From: Providencia rettgeri
GTDB taxonomy: Bacteria > Pseudomonadota > Gammaproteobacteria > Enterobacterales > Enterobacteriaceae
DNA: 64,000 nt
Assembly (NCBI GenBank): GCA_900455085.1
Contig: UGTZ01000001.1
Span: forward strand, 3,130,501 to 3,194,500
Reading direction: 5' to 3'
The position numbers were made by a program, and so were the translations under genes. Below, one piece after another: positions 28,570 through 37,516 of the stretch (position 1 is the stretch's first letter; each line of letters begins with the position of its first letter). Below the pieces are notes generated by a model that searched no databases, was not told the origin of the DNA, and saw only the letters and a list, made by a program, of their open reading frames with translations.

Positions 28570-29676
28570 TTAGTATTCCGCCTCACTGTGCCCAATGACG
28601 ACTTTGTCACCTTCATTTAGGCCTTTGGTAATTTCTACATACACATCGTTTCGACCACCAATTTCAACTTGTTTTTTCTCGACTTTATTGTCTTGCAGAA
28701 TATCCACTTCATAGGTTTGTGGTGAAATTTCATTACCTAATGCAGATAGTGGTAGCAACAGCACATTTTTACGTGAGTCTAATTCAATCGTGACCTGAGC
28801 GGTCATTTGTAATTTCAACAAATGTTGCGGGTTAGGCACCTCAAAACGCGCATAATAGAAAATAGCATCATTAATTTTTTCAGGAGTCGGCAAAATATCC
28901 TTTAATTGCCCAGCAAACTTTTTATCTGGAGCCCCTAAAACAGTAAAAGAAGCATCTTGACCCGGTTCCAAATAAATTACGTCGGCTTCAGAAACTTCAG
29001 CTTTCACTAGCATCGTGTCCAAATCCGCAAGTGTTAAAATTGTTGGTGCTTCTTGGGCAGCGATAACCGTCTGCCCCTGTAGTGTTTTAATAAAGGTGAC
29101 AATACCATCCATTGGGGCCGTAATTTGCGTATATTTTAGATTTGTTTTTGCCGAATCTAGGGTGGCTTGGTTACGCTTAATTTGAGCTTGATAAGTGGCG
29201 ACTTGCGCTTTTTTTACTTCCACATCGGTTTTAGCTTTATCAAGTTCTTGTTGAGAAACTGCTTGCTGTTTTGCTAGGCTTAAATGACGCTGATAAGTCA
29301 CCTGAGCAAGACGCAGCTCGGCTTGAGCTAGTGATAAATTGGCTTCGAGTTCACGTGTTGTTGCTTCTGACTCAATAACATCATTTTGGGCTTTTTTCGG
29401 GTCAATCACTGCTAATAAATCGCCTTTTTTAACATAATCGCCCTCTTTGACATACAGGGTTTGCAGTTGCCCACTCACCTGAGCTCCCACATCGACTTTA
29501 CGTACGGCATCAAGTTTCCCCGTTGCCAGTACTTGTTTATCTAAATCACCTCGCGTGACATCTACGGTTTGAAAAACCTCAGCTTCCTCACGATTAAAAA
29601 GAAACCCAGCGGTGATTAGGGCAACAATAATGATTGCCAAATAAATCGGCCACTTTTTCTTAGGCTTTGCCTTCAT
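28570..29676 (-). CDS. macA: Macrolide efflux periplasmic adaptor MacA
   Basis: The 368-aa membrane-fusion protein joins MacB to TolC. There is an N-terminal membrane anchor (WPIYLAIIIVALITAGFLF) after a Lys-rich start. A biotinyl-lipoyl-like half follows (VDVGAQVSGQLQTLYVKEGD), then a long alpha-hairpin (residues about 95-185, coiled coil with Gln/Lys/Ala repeats) and beta-barrel/membrane-proximal domains. It is directly upstream of macB and preceded by the ybjD terminator. Confidence 0.95.
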   Translation of the reverse strand: MKAKPKKKWPIYLAIIIVALITAGFLFNREEAEVFQTVDVTRGDLDKQVLATGKLDAVRKVDVGAQVSGQLQTLYVKEGDYVKKGDLLAVIDPKKAQNDVIESEATTRELEANLSLAQAELRLAQVTYQRHLSLAKQQAVSQQELDKAKTDVEVKKAQVATYQAQIKRNQATLDSAKTNLKYTQITAPMDGIVTFIKTLQGQTVIAAQEAPTILTLADLDTMLVKAEVSEADVIYLEPGQDASFTVLGAPDKKFAGQLKDILPTPEKINDAIFYYARFEVPNPQHLLKLQMTAQVTIELDSRKNVLLLPLSALGNEISPQTYEVDILQDNKVEKKQVEIGGRNDVYVEITKGLNEGDKVVIGHSEAEY

Positions 29677-29696
29677 GTTTACTTGCTTCCTATGAA

Positions 29697-29718
29697 CAAA
29701 AAGAGGGCCTTGCCCTCT
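29697..29718 (-). terminator. Rho-independent terminator of ybjD
   Basis: AGAGGGC (29702-29708) and GCCCTCT (29712-29718) form a 7-bp GC-rich stem with a 3-nt loop; on the minus strand TTTTT follows. It separates ybjD from macAB. Confidence 0.85.
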
Positions 29719-29886
29719 AAGATTGCTGACAACATTTAAAAAGGCGGTTCCAATTAGTTGCCAGCTAAAAACTAATGATCAGATTATATATCACTTAAGT
29801 TATCAATTAATTCAACATGTGATAAACCAGATAGAACCATTTCTCAATAATCAATCAACAACCAGTAAAATTTATCGATATCACCA

Positions 29887-31551
29887 TTAATTTGCTTTCC
29901 CCCTTGCTAACCATGCCACGCGAGAAAACATACTTTTCAATTGCAGCGGGATACTATCTGGCCCTAATTCTGCGGCTCTATTTACAGTAGCTAGCGCTAA
30001 ATCTGGTTTCGATGTACGAGAAATCGCCTTAATAATTACTCGCCTAGTTGAAACCTTTGCATTATCTGGAATATCAGCAATTTCATGATAAAGGCTTCTA
30101 AACCCTTCACGATATAGGAAATGTTCCATATCTGGTGCGGGTAGCATCGTTAGCCGATCCCTATCTGATGAATTAATTTTGTTGGCATAATGTGTCGCGG
30201 TTGCTGCATACTTACGCCCAGCCTCATCACCATCGGTTAAAACATGCCATTCAATGCCCATTTTATTGGCAAACTTCAGCAATGGTTTCAAACCACTTTG
30301 TGCAAATGCAATAACTTTTATTCCTTCAGTTTCAAAGTAATAGTTACACTGGCGCGAAAATTCATTCATCAACCAAATTTCCGTTTCCCCTTCCACTAAT
30401 AACCAACAGCGAGCAAACAGCGCTGATGGGCGATTAAAGCGAATATGGAAAGAAATTTTACGTAATTCTTCAGCACTTAAATCATTTTCACTCAATCGAT
30501 AAGCTGAAACTTTATTGGTATTGCGCACCAAACGGCACAAATCTTCCAGAGGTGCTAATGAAAGTAATTCCCCTGAGTTAGTCGTGGTAATCCGCTGTAA
30601 AGAAAATAGGCTAAATAACCCCCATGCGATGGAGAGCATAATCGGGTGTAAGCGCGTTTCTGGATCTTCAACGATTATCAATGGCCGAGCATGTTTATCT
30701 AACTGAATATTACCTTTTGATTGTAATAACGAAGAAAACATTCCTAAGATAATTAATCGAATATTGCGTTGATTTGGTTTTGCAATTAAACGGCTAATAT
30801 TATCAAGCGCTTTCCACCCGCGCTTGCGCGGTTCTATATTAACAATTGAGCTATCCATCTTTATAAGATGTGCGCTCTGCCCTGAAAAATAATGGCTGAG
30901 CAGCTGCTGCATTGCATCAATACCATCACCAAGGTCTTCATCACTTAAACATTCCGGATTATTGACCAATGCATGGGTTAATTCTTTAATGCGAACGTTG
31001 AACAAATCACGTAAATCTTTTTGGCCTGTAACAATAGTTTCAGTGTTAAGTGTATGCAAAAAGCGGGCATCTCGCAGGCGAATAACCGGATACAACCTAA
31101 TAATTTCTTTAATGTATTTACCTACATTATCCAAAGAAAGCTTATTACCACCTGAATTCAAAAAATTTTTATCTACAACTATCGTGTCATCATCTCTCAG
31201 CTCTGCGCTAACACGATAGAAAATATGTTTCAGGCCATCTCCGTTATCGACCCAAACAGAGTTAAGATTATGAAAACGATATGATTGATGACGTCCTTTT
31301 CGACGCTCACAAAATTTTAGAACGATCTGTAATGAGCGGTAACGCGATTCATCGTTCCCTGCTGGGTGATGAAAATCATGAAGGCTGAATTGGTAATCTG
31401 TATGCTCAGGGGAAAGAAGAAGGTCAAGTGCGTCCAGTAAACTCGATTTTCCCCAGGAATTCTCACCGACTAAAACCGTACTATTATTCAGTTCTAAAGA
31501 AAGCCGGTTAATCCCTCTAAATCCGTATATTTCCACACGTTCCAGGTACAT
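29887..31551 (-). CDS. ybjD: OLD-family ATPase/TOPRIM protein YbjD
   Basis: The 554-aa product (E. coli YbjD about 552) combines an SMC-like ATPase head with a C-terminal TOPRIM domain, as in OLD-family nucleases. Walker A is VGENSWGKSSLLDALDLLL (about residue 28). ARPLIIVEDPETRLHPIMLS is the Walker B/D-loop region. The TOPRIM part contains LLVEGETEIWLM (the glutamate motif) and VLTDGDEAGRKYA (the Asp-x-Asp-type motif). The biological role in E. coli is unclear; related OLD proteins act in DNA repair or phage defence. It is a single-gene unit closed by a terminator. Confidence 0.92.
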   Translation of the reverse strand: MYLERVEIYGFRGINRLSLELNNSTVLVGENSWGKSSLLDALDLLLSPEHTDYQFSLHDFHHPAGNDESRYRSLQIVLKFCERRKGRHQSYRFHNLNSVWVDNGDGLKHIFYRVSAELRDDDTIVVDKNFLNSGGNKLSLDNVGKYIKEIIRLYPVIRLRDARFLHTLNTETIVTGQKDLRDLFNVRIKELTHALVNNPECLSDEDLGDGIDAMQQLLSHYFSGQSAHLIKMDSSIVNIEPRKRGWKALDNISRLIAKPNQRNIRLIILGMFSSLLQSKGNIQLDKHARPLIIVEDPETRLHPIMLSIAWGLFSLFSLQRITTTNSGELLSLAPLEDLCRLVRNTNKVSAYRLSENDLSAEELRKISFHIRFNRPSALFARCWLLVEGETEIWLMNEFSRQCNYYFETEGIKVIAFAQSGLKPLLKFANKMGIEWHVLTDGDEAGRKYAATATHYANKINSSDRDRLTMLPAPDMEHFLYREGFRSLYHEIADIPDNAKVSTRRVIIKAISRTSKPDLALATVNRAAELGPDSIPLQLKSMFSRVAWLARGKAN

Positions 31552-31953
31552 ATTACTCTCCTTGGAAGATTTTTAATTCACCCTCAATATTATTAGTTTT
31601 CATTACATACCGGGTGATTCCATCAATTGAACAGACTAAAAGACACTATTTAGAGCTTACCGATTAAGCGCCTTTATTACTATAAATATGTAAGCAAAAT
31701 AAAAATACTTATAACAAAACAGCGAACTGTGTTGAGCATCTAATTACAGTGTTATAAAATAGTAAAACTTTCATTTTTAGTGTTTTTGACCTATTTTTCT
31801 TTCTTTAGCCAATAAAAAAATTTTATAACAATAAATTCTTTAAGCACAGGGCGCTAAATCAGGTTTATGCTTCGATAACCTAAATAAAAAAAATAAGCAT
31901 AACCCTTTGTTTACATTAACCTAGTCGATGGGATAACCTCTAAGGAAACGGCC
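31552..31953. other. Divergent ybjD-lysO intergenic region
   Basis: About 400 bp of strongly AT-rich sequence between ybjD (minus) and lysO (plus). In E. coli, lysO is ArgP-activated; no specific site could be identified here. AAGGAAAC precedes the lysO ATG. Confidence 0.55.
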
Positions 31954-32853
31954 ATGTATTCAGGACTCTTAATTATTCTTCTACCGTTAACACTCGGTTA
32001 TCTTATTCCTATTAAAAATAAACGCATTCTCCATCGAGTTCATCAATCCCTGAATTCAATGGTATATGTTATTTTATTTTTAATGGGAATTACCCTCGCA
32101 CTGCTTGAAAACTTAAGCGTTCACTTATTTTCTATTTTAATTTATGCAGTTACCTTTTTTGGTTGTATATTTTCATTGAATGTAATCTCACTGTTATTAC
32201 TCGATAAATTTGATCCATGGAGAATTCCGCAACATAAACAAGAAAAACCACCTTCACGAATCAAAATGGTTCTCGAATCCTTACAGTTATGCGGCGTGCT
32301 ACTGCTCGGATTTGCCGTTGGCTTGACGCATTTTGACTTTCTACACTATGCCGATAAAGGTAGCCAAGTGGCGTTAATGCTATTGCTATTACTTGTCGGT
32401 ATCCAGCTACGCAATAGTGGCATGAGTATCAAGCAAATTTTAATCAACCGCCGTGGTACCACCATCGCGTTTGTCATGGCAATCAGTGCGTTAGCCGGTG
32501 GCGCATTAGCTGCGTTTTTACTCGATCTTCCGGTGAAAATGGGGCTAGCGCTGGCTTCTGGCTTTGGCTGGTACTCATTAACAGGCATCGTACTTACCGA
32601 TGCATATGGCCCAGTCATGGGAAGTGCGGCTTTTTTCAATGATTTAGCAAGGGAACTTGCTGCCATCATGCTCATTCCTATTATTATCAACCGTTACCGC
32701 TCAACGGCTCTTGGCATTTGCGGTTCAACATCAATGGATTTTACATTACCTGTTTTACAACGCAGCGGTGGAGTTTCAATTGTCCCTGCCGCCATAGTTC
32801 ACGGCTTCGTACTTAGTCTAATTACGCCAATTCTTATGGCCTTCTTTACATAG
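31954..32853 (+). CDS. lysO: L-lysine exporter LysO
   Basis: The 299-aa inner-membrane protein has about eight hydrophobic helices and matches E. coli LysO (YbjE), which exports lysine and toxic analogues such as thialysine. Family landmarks: GFGWYSLTGIVLTDAYGPVMGS and ALGICGSTSMDFTLPVL, followed by SIVPAAIVHGFVLSLITP. It lies upstream of ybjT and the art operon on the same strand but has its own upstream region. Confidence 0.93.
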   Translation: MYSGLLIILLPLTLGYLIPIKNKRILHRVHQSLNSMVYVILFLMGITLALLENLSVHLFSILIYAVTFFGCIFSLNVISLLLLDKFDPWRIPQHKQEKPPSRIKMVLESLQLCGVLLLGFAVGLTHFDFLHYADKGSQVALMLLLLLVGIQLRNSGMSIKQILINRRGTTIAFVMAISALAGGALAAFLLDLPVKMGLALASGFGWYSLTGIVLTDAYGPVMGSAAFFNDLARELAAIMLIPIIINRYRSTALGICGSTSMDFTLPVLQRSGGVSIVPAAIVHGFVLSLITPILMAFFT

Positions 32854-32904
32854 GTAAAATTTCAGTCACAATAGCCGTTAATTTGCGTGAAACAGGAAAT
32901 TAAC

Positions 32905-34386
32905 ATGACAGATAAACAACGTGTTTTAGTGTTGGGCGCTAGTGGCTATATTGGTCAGAATTTGATCCCTAAACTCATTGAGCAAGGATATGACGTAACA
33001 GCAGGTGCTCGCCGTGTTGATTGGATGCTATCTCAAGGCTGGCAAGATACCCAATGCATTTATGTGGATCTTCACGACCCCGAAACATTAAAAGGTGTCA
33101 TGGAAGGCATCGATATTGTTTATTTCCTCGTTCATAGCATGGCTGACCAAGCCAATTTAGTCGAACGTGAGCGCGCAGCCGCTCGCAATGTGCAACAAGC
33201 CCTTGAAGGCTCAAGCGTTAAACATGTTATCTATCTCAGCGCATTACAACACGGGCATACCTATTCACCACACCTAATAGCACGGCGTTTAACCGGTGAT
33301 ATTTTACGTGAAAGCCAAATCCCTGTTACTGAAATTCGTTCATCAATTATCGTTGGCTCTGGTTCTGCCGCATTCGAAATTATGCGCGATATGGTCTACA
33401 ACTTAGCGATTTTAACGCCACCACGTTGGGTTCGCTCTAAATCGTCACCTATCGCTCTGTCGAATATTTTGTATTATTTAACGCAACTGGCAAAAATACC
33501 AACAACCGAGAACCGAATTTTCGATGCGGGTGGCCCTGAGTTTATTAGTTACCAAGAACTATTTAAACGCTTTATTAAAGTCAGTGGTAAACGGCGTTTA
33601 CTTATTCCCATTCCGATCCCCATCAGTATGATCTCTGTGCATTTCATCAGTTTGATCACCTCTGTGCCACCGTCAATTGCTAAGGAGCTAATCCAAGGCT
33701 TGCAGCACGACCTCCCGGCAGATGATAAAGCGTTACGAGAACTGATCCCACAAACCTTAATTTCTTTTGATGATGCTGTTAGAACCACTTTAGCTGAAGA
33801 AGCCGATGCCGTTGATAACGCAGATTGGGGTTATGACCCAGAAGTCAGAAAACGTTGGCGTCCTGGTTATGGCTATTACCCAAAACAAGCGGGAGCAACC
33901 CTTGGAACAACGGCCAGTTCAGAATCGCTCTGGTATACAGTGCAACAGATTGGCGGAAAAAACGGCTACTTCTATGCCAATGGTCTGTGGAAAACCCGCG
34001 CCATCATGGATGATATGATGTTGAATAAAGTGAAATACGGCCGCCCCGATCGTGAACAGCTCCAACTCGGAGATGAGATTGACGGCTGGCGCGTGATTAA
34101 TCTTGAGCCTAATAAACAACTTAGCTTGTTATTTGGTATGAAAGCACCAGGACTTGGCCGCCTAACTTTTACTATTCATGATAGCGGAAACCGCCGTTCA
34201 ATCGATGTTCGGGCATGGTGGCACCCCGCTGGCTTTTGCGGTTTACTCTATTGGTTTGCCATGATGCCTGCACATTTGTTTATTTTTAAAGGCATGGCAA
34301 AACGCATCAGTGAGCTAGCTTATGAGCGGGATAAACAACTCGCTAAACAACAGCAAGCAGAGCAACTGACCGTTAAATCAGAATAA
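32905..34386 (+). CDS. ybjT: NAD(P)-binding Rossmann-fold protein with DUF2867 domain, YbjT
   Basis: The product opens MTDKQRVLVLGASGYIGQNL, with the Gly-rich nucleotide-binding loop. It is collinear with E. coli YbjT through VYFLVHSM, LTPPRWVRSK and the C-terminal GMKAPGLGRLTF and FWAHP-type region (here WWHPAGFCGLLYW). I chose ATG 32905, with AGGAA at 8 nt, over an upstream in-frame GTG; this gives 493 aa. Residues about 1-290 are the SDR-like part; the rest is the DUF2867 domain. The reaction is unknown. Confidence 0.9.
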   Translation: MTDKQRVLVLGASGYIGQNLIPKLIEQGYDVTAGARRVDWMLSQGWQDTQCIYVDLHDPETLKGVMEGIDIVYFLVHSMADQANLVERERAAARNVQQALEGSSVKHVIYLSALQHGHTYSPHLIARRLTGDILRESQIPVTEIRSSIIVGSGSAAFEIMRDMVYNLAILTPPRWVRSKSSPIALSNILYYLTQLAKIPTTENRIFDAGGPEFISYQELFKRFIKVSGKRRLLIPIPIPISMISVHFISLITSVPPSIAKELIQGLQHDLPADDKALRELIPQTLISFDDAVRTTLAEEADAVDNADWGYDPEVRKRWRPGYGYYPKQAGATLGTTASSESLWYTVQQIGGKNGYFYANGLWKTRAIMDDMMLNKVKYGRPDREQLQLGDEIDGWRVINLEPNKQLSLLFGMKAPGLGRLTFTIHDSGNRRSIDVRAWWHPAGFCGLLYWFAMMPAHLFIFKGMAKRISELAYERDKQLAKQQQAEQLTVKSE

Positions 34387-34484
34387 ATTTAGCGTAAAAA
34401 CCAAATTTTTATGCAGAAATTATTGCATAAATATGCTCATAGGATTAATATCGCAGGTAGTGAAATAAGATATTATTGGTACAC

Positions 34485-35213
34485 ATGAGCATTCAATTAA
34501 AAAACATCAACTGTTTCTATGGTTCCCATCAGGCACTCTTTGATATCAATCTAGAGTGTTCTGCTGGTGAGACTATGGTATTACTCGGGCCAAGCGGAGC
34601 AGGTAAAAGCTCGTTGTTGCGTGTCCTCAATTTATTAGAAATGCCACGTTCAGGCCTCTTAAATATTGTGGGTCAGCAATTTGACTTTTCTTCAGCTCCA
34701 GATGCGAAAGCGATTCGTGAGCTGCGTCAAAATGTGGGAATGGTATTTCAACAATATAACCTATGGCCTCATTTGAGCGTTATGGACAACTTAATTGAAG
34801 CGCCTTGCCGCGTGTTAAAATTGTCCAAGCAGGAAGCGCAAGCAAAAGCCTCTAAGTTATTAGAGCGCTTACGGTTGTCTCAATTTGCTGATCGCTACCC
34901 CTTACATTTATCGGGTGGGCAGCAACAGCGTGTTGCGATTGCAAGAGCACTAATGATGGAACCAAAAGTTTTATTATTTGATGAACCAACCGCTGCACTT
35001 GACCCAGAAATTACCGCTCAAGTTGTTGATATTATTCGCGAACTATCTGCGACTGGAATTACACAAGTCATCGTTACTCACGAAGTGGAAATTGCTCGAA
35101 AAACCGCTAGCCGTGTAGTGTATATGGAAAATGGCCATATAGTAGAACAAGGGGATGCAAGCCATTTCACTGCACCTCAAACAGAAGCATTTGCAAATTA
35201 TCTGTCACATTAA
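34485..35213 (+). CDS. artP: Arginine ABC transporter ATP-binding protein ArtP
   Basis: The 242-aa cytoplasmic ATPase powers arginine uptake through ArtQM. Walker A is LLGPSGAGKSSLLRVLNLLE, signature LSGGQQQRVAIARALMMEP, Walker B VLLFDEPTAALDP. The ATG at 34485 (MSIQLKNINCFYG) equals the E. coli start; an in-frame TTG three codons upstream was rejected. It is first of artP-I-Q-M with short gaps. In E. coli this operon is repressed by ArgR. Confidence 0.96.
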   Translation: MSIQLKNINCFYGSHQALFDINLECSAGETMVLLGPSGAGKSSLLRVLNLLEMPRSGLLNIVGQQFDFSSAPDAKAIRELRQNVGMVFQQYNLWPHLSVMDNLIEAPCRVLKLSKQEAQAKASKLLERLRLSQFADRYPLHLSGGQQQRVAIARALMMEPKVLLFDEPTAALDPEITAQVVDIIRELSATGITQVIVTHEVEIARKTASRVVYMENGHIVEQGDASHFTAPQTEAFANYLSH

Positions 35214-35231
35214 TAGATATAGGATTAAGCA

Positions 35232-35975
35232 ATGAAAAAAATTATATTAGCTGCACTACTGGGCGCTGTAACCCTATCTGCAACTGCTGCGGAAAAAGAA
35301 ACCATCCGTTTTGCAACAGAAGCGACTTACGCGCCTTTTGAAATGTTCGATAAGAATAACCAAATCGTTGGCTTTGACGTTGATTTAGCCAATGCCATGT
35401 GTGAAAAAATGAATGCAACTTGTACATTTACTCACCAATCTTTCGACAGCTTAATTCCTAGCTTAAAATTCCGTCGCTTTGAAGCATTAATGGCAGGTAT
35501 CGATATTACCCCTGAGCGCCAACAGCAAGTGGATTTCACTGAGACTTACTACCCTAACTCAGCAGAATTTATTGCTGTAAAAGAAAAAATCAGCTCAGTA
35601 GAACAATTAAAAGATAAAAAAATTGGTGTTCAAAACGGAACCACTCACCAAAAATATATCATGGAACAACATAAAGGTATGACAACCGTTCCTTATGATA
35701 ACTACCAATCTGCTATTTTAGACCTGCAAAATGGCCGTATCGATGCCGTCTTCGGTGATACTGCAGTTGCTGACGAATGGTTAAAAGCTAAAGGTAACGA
35801 AAACTTAGCCGCTGTAGGTGAAAAAGTGACTGATCCACAATATTTCGGTATTGGTTTAGGCATTGCAGTGCGTAAAGGAAATAAAGAGCTGTTGGATAAA
35901 ATGAATAAAGCCTTAGCTGAAGTTAAAGCAGACGGCACTTATGATGCTATCCACAAAAAATGGTTTCAACAGTAA
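35232..35975 (+). CDS. artI: Arginine-binding periplasmic protein ArtI/ArtJ
   Basis: The 247-aa solute-binding protein has a signal peptide (MKKIILAALLGAVTLSATAA, cleavage before EKETIRF). The bilobed SBP family motifs GFDVDLANAMCEKMNATC and GVQNGTTHQKYIM are present, with FGDTAVADEWL. It resembles E. coli ArtI more than ArtJ over the N-terminal half. Only one binding protein is in this operon; E. coli has artJ separately after artM. AGGA lies just upstream of the ATG. Confidence 0.93.
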   Translation: MKKIILAALLGAVTLSATAAEKETIRFATEATYAPFEMFDKNNQIVGFDVDLANAMCEKMNATCTFTHQSFDSLIPSLKFRRFEALMAGIDITPERQQQVDFTETYYPNSAEFIAVKEKISSVEQLKDKKIGVQNGTTHQKYIMEQHKGMTTVPYDNYQSAILDLQNGRIDAVFGDTAVADEWLKAKGNENLAAVGEKVTDPQYFGIGLGIAVRKGNKELLDKMNKALAEVKADGTYDAIHKKWFQQ

Positions 35976-35987
35976 TTGATATAATTA

Positions 35988-36728
35988 ATGAGCAACTTTC
36001 TATTTTTAACAAGTGCCGCCGGTATCACCGTCGGCCTTGCTGTTTCTGCACTGGTTTTGGGGCTGATCCTCGCCATGTTATTTACTGCGTGGGAGTCCGT
36101 CCGTTTTAAACCTATTGCCTTTTTAGGGACTTGTTGGGTTACTTTGATCCGCGGTCTGCCTGAATTATTGGTCGTGTTGTTTGTTTATTTCGGTACATTA
36201 CAACTGATCAATTTGTTTGGTGATGGGTTCGATATAAACCTCGGTTTTTGGCAAACCACTATTCAAATTGATCCTAGCATTTTCTTTGCTGATAGCGGTG
36301 AATTTGATTACACCCCATTTGTCTGCGGTGTTATTGCCCTCGCCTTGTTGTACGCATCTTATGCATCACAAACATTAAGAGGGGCTTTAAAAGCAGTACC
36401 TTATGGTCAGTGGGAAGCTGGTTTTGCATTAGGTTTAAACAAACGCACTATTTTCTTTCGGTTCATTATGCCGCAAATGTGGCGCCATGCGCTTCCTGGC
36501 TTAGGTAACCAATGGCTTGTATTATTAAAAGATACTGCGTTAGTTTCACTCATCAGCGTTAATGATTTAATGCTACAAACAAAAACAATCGTCAATAGAA
36601 CTCACGAACCATTCACATGGTACGCCATTGTGGGTTTGATTTACCTTGCCATTACGTTAGTCAGCCAAGTTATTTTAAAACGTATTGAATTGCGTACGAC
36701 TCGCTTTGAGCGAGGTGAATCAAAATGA
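35988..36728 (+). CDS. artQ: Arginine ABC transporter permease ArtQ
   Basis: The 246-aa permease has five or so membrane helices and the EAA-type cytoplasmic loop WEAGFALGLNKRTIFFRFIMP, which docks on ArtP. A segment of about 10 extra residues in the first periplasmic loop makes it longer than E. coli ArtQ (238). It pairs with ArtM; its end overlaps the artM start by 4 bp. Confidence 0.95.
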   Translation: MSNFLFLTSAAGITVGLAVSALVLGLILAMLFTAWESVRFKPIAFLGTCWVTLIRGLPELLVVLFVYFGTLQLINLFGDGFDINLGFWQTTIQIDPSIFFADSGEFDYTPFVCGVIALALLYASYASQTLRGALKAVPYGQWEAGFALGLNKRTIFFRFIMPQMWRHALPGLGNQWLVLLKDTALVSLISVNDLMLQTKTIVNRTHEPFTWYAIVGLIYLAITLVSQVILKRIELRTTRFERGESK

Positions 36729-37393
36729 TGGATTTAATTTTAGATATTCTTCCCGGGCTACCAACCAGCTTATCACTGACATTTAGTGCTCTTATTGTAG
36801 CTTTTATCTTAGCGATATTATTTACTTTAATTCTTTCACTTAAAACCCCCGTGGTTTCTCAAGCCGTTAAAGTCTATATCACGCTTTTCACTGGTACTCC
36901 TTTATTGGTGCAGTTCTTCTTAATTTATAATGGTCCAAGCCAATTTAAATCACTGCAGAATTACCCAATGCTATGGGAGTTTATCTCAACCCCTTGGGTA
37001 TGCGCCATGATAGCATTGGCACTAAATAGTGCAGCATATTCTACTTTGTTATTCCACGGTGCAGTTAAAGCTATTCCGTCAGGCCAATGGCAATCGTGCC
37101 AAGCCCTCGGGATGAGCAAAATACAAACCATGCGTATTATTTTGCCTTATGCCTTTAAACGTTCGTTATCGTCCTATTCCAATGAAGTTGTCCTGATTTT
37201 CAAAAGTACTTCGCTTGCCAGTACGATTACAATGTTAGATGTCATGGGCTACAGCCAACTGATCTTTGGTCAAAGCTGGAATGTGATGGCGTTTGTTGCT
37301 GCGGGAATTATTTATTTAGTGGTCAATGCAATTTTGACCATTCTAATGCGTTTAATTGAACGCAAAGCGTTGGAATTTGAGCACAGAGGTTAG
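36725..37393 (+). CDS. artM: Arginine ABC transporter permease ArtM
   Basis: The 222-aa second permease of the arginine transporter has the EAA loop (QWQSCQALGMSKIQTMRIILP) and C-terminal YLVVNAILTILMRLIERKAL, matching E. coli ArtM. Two consecutive ATG codons occur at 36725; either could start it. The ATGA overlap with artQ indicates coupled translation. A long terminator follows. Confidence 0.95.
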   Translation: MMDLILDILPGLPTSLSLTFSALIVAFILAILFTLILSLKTPVVSQAVKVYITLFTGTPLLVQFFLIYNGPSQFKSLQNYPMLWEFISTPWVCAMIALALNSAAYSTLLFHGAVKAIPSGQWQSCQALGMSKIQTMRIILPYAFKRSLSSYSNEVVLIFKSTSLASTITMLDVMGYSQLIFGQSWNVMAFVAAGIIYLVVNAILTILMRLIERKALEFEHRG

Positions 37394-37415
37394 TCTTTCT
37401 TTCTCGCCGACAAGT

Positions 37416-37449
37416 AAAAAAAGCTTGGTATTATGCCAAGCTTTTTTTA
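37416..37449. terminator. Rho-independent terminator after artM
   Basis: AAAAAAGCTTGG and CCAAGCTTTTTT form a perfect stem with a 7-nt loop (TATTATG), followed by more T. The A-run on the other side would allow termination in both directions. Confidence 0.9.
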
Positions 37450-37516
37450 TTCGCTCAATCGGATTTTTAAAGAGTACTTTATTTGCAAATGTAATAATTA
37501 AACTAATTAAATAGAT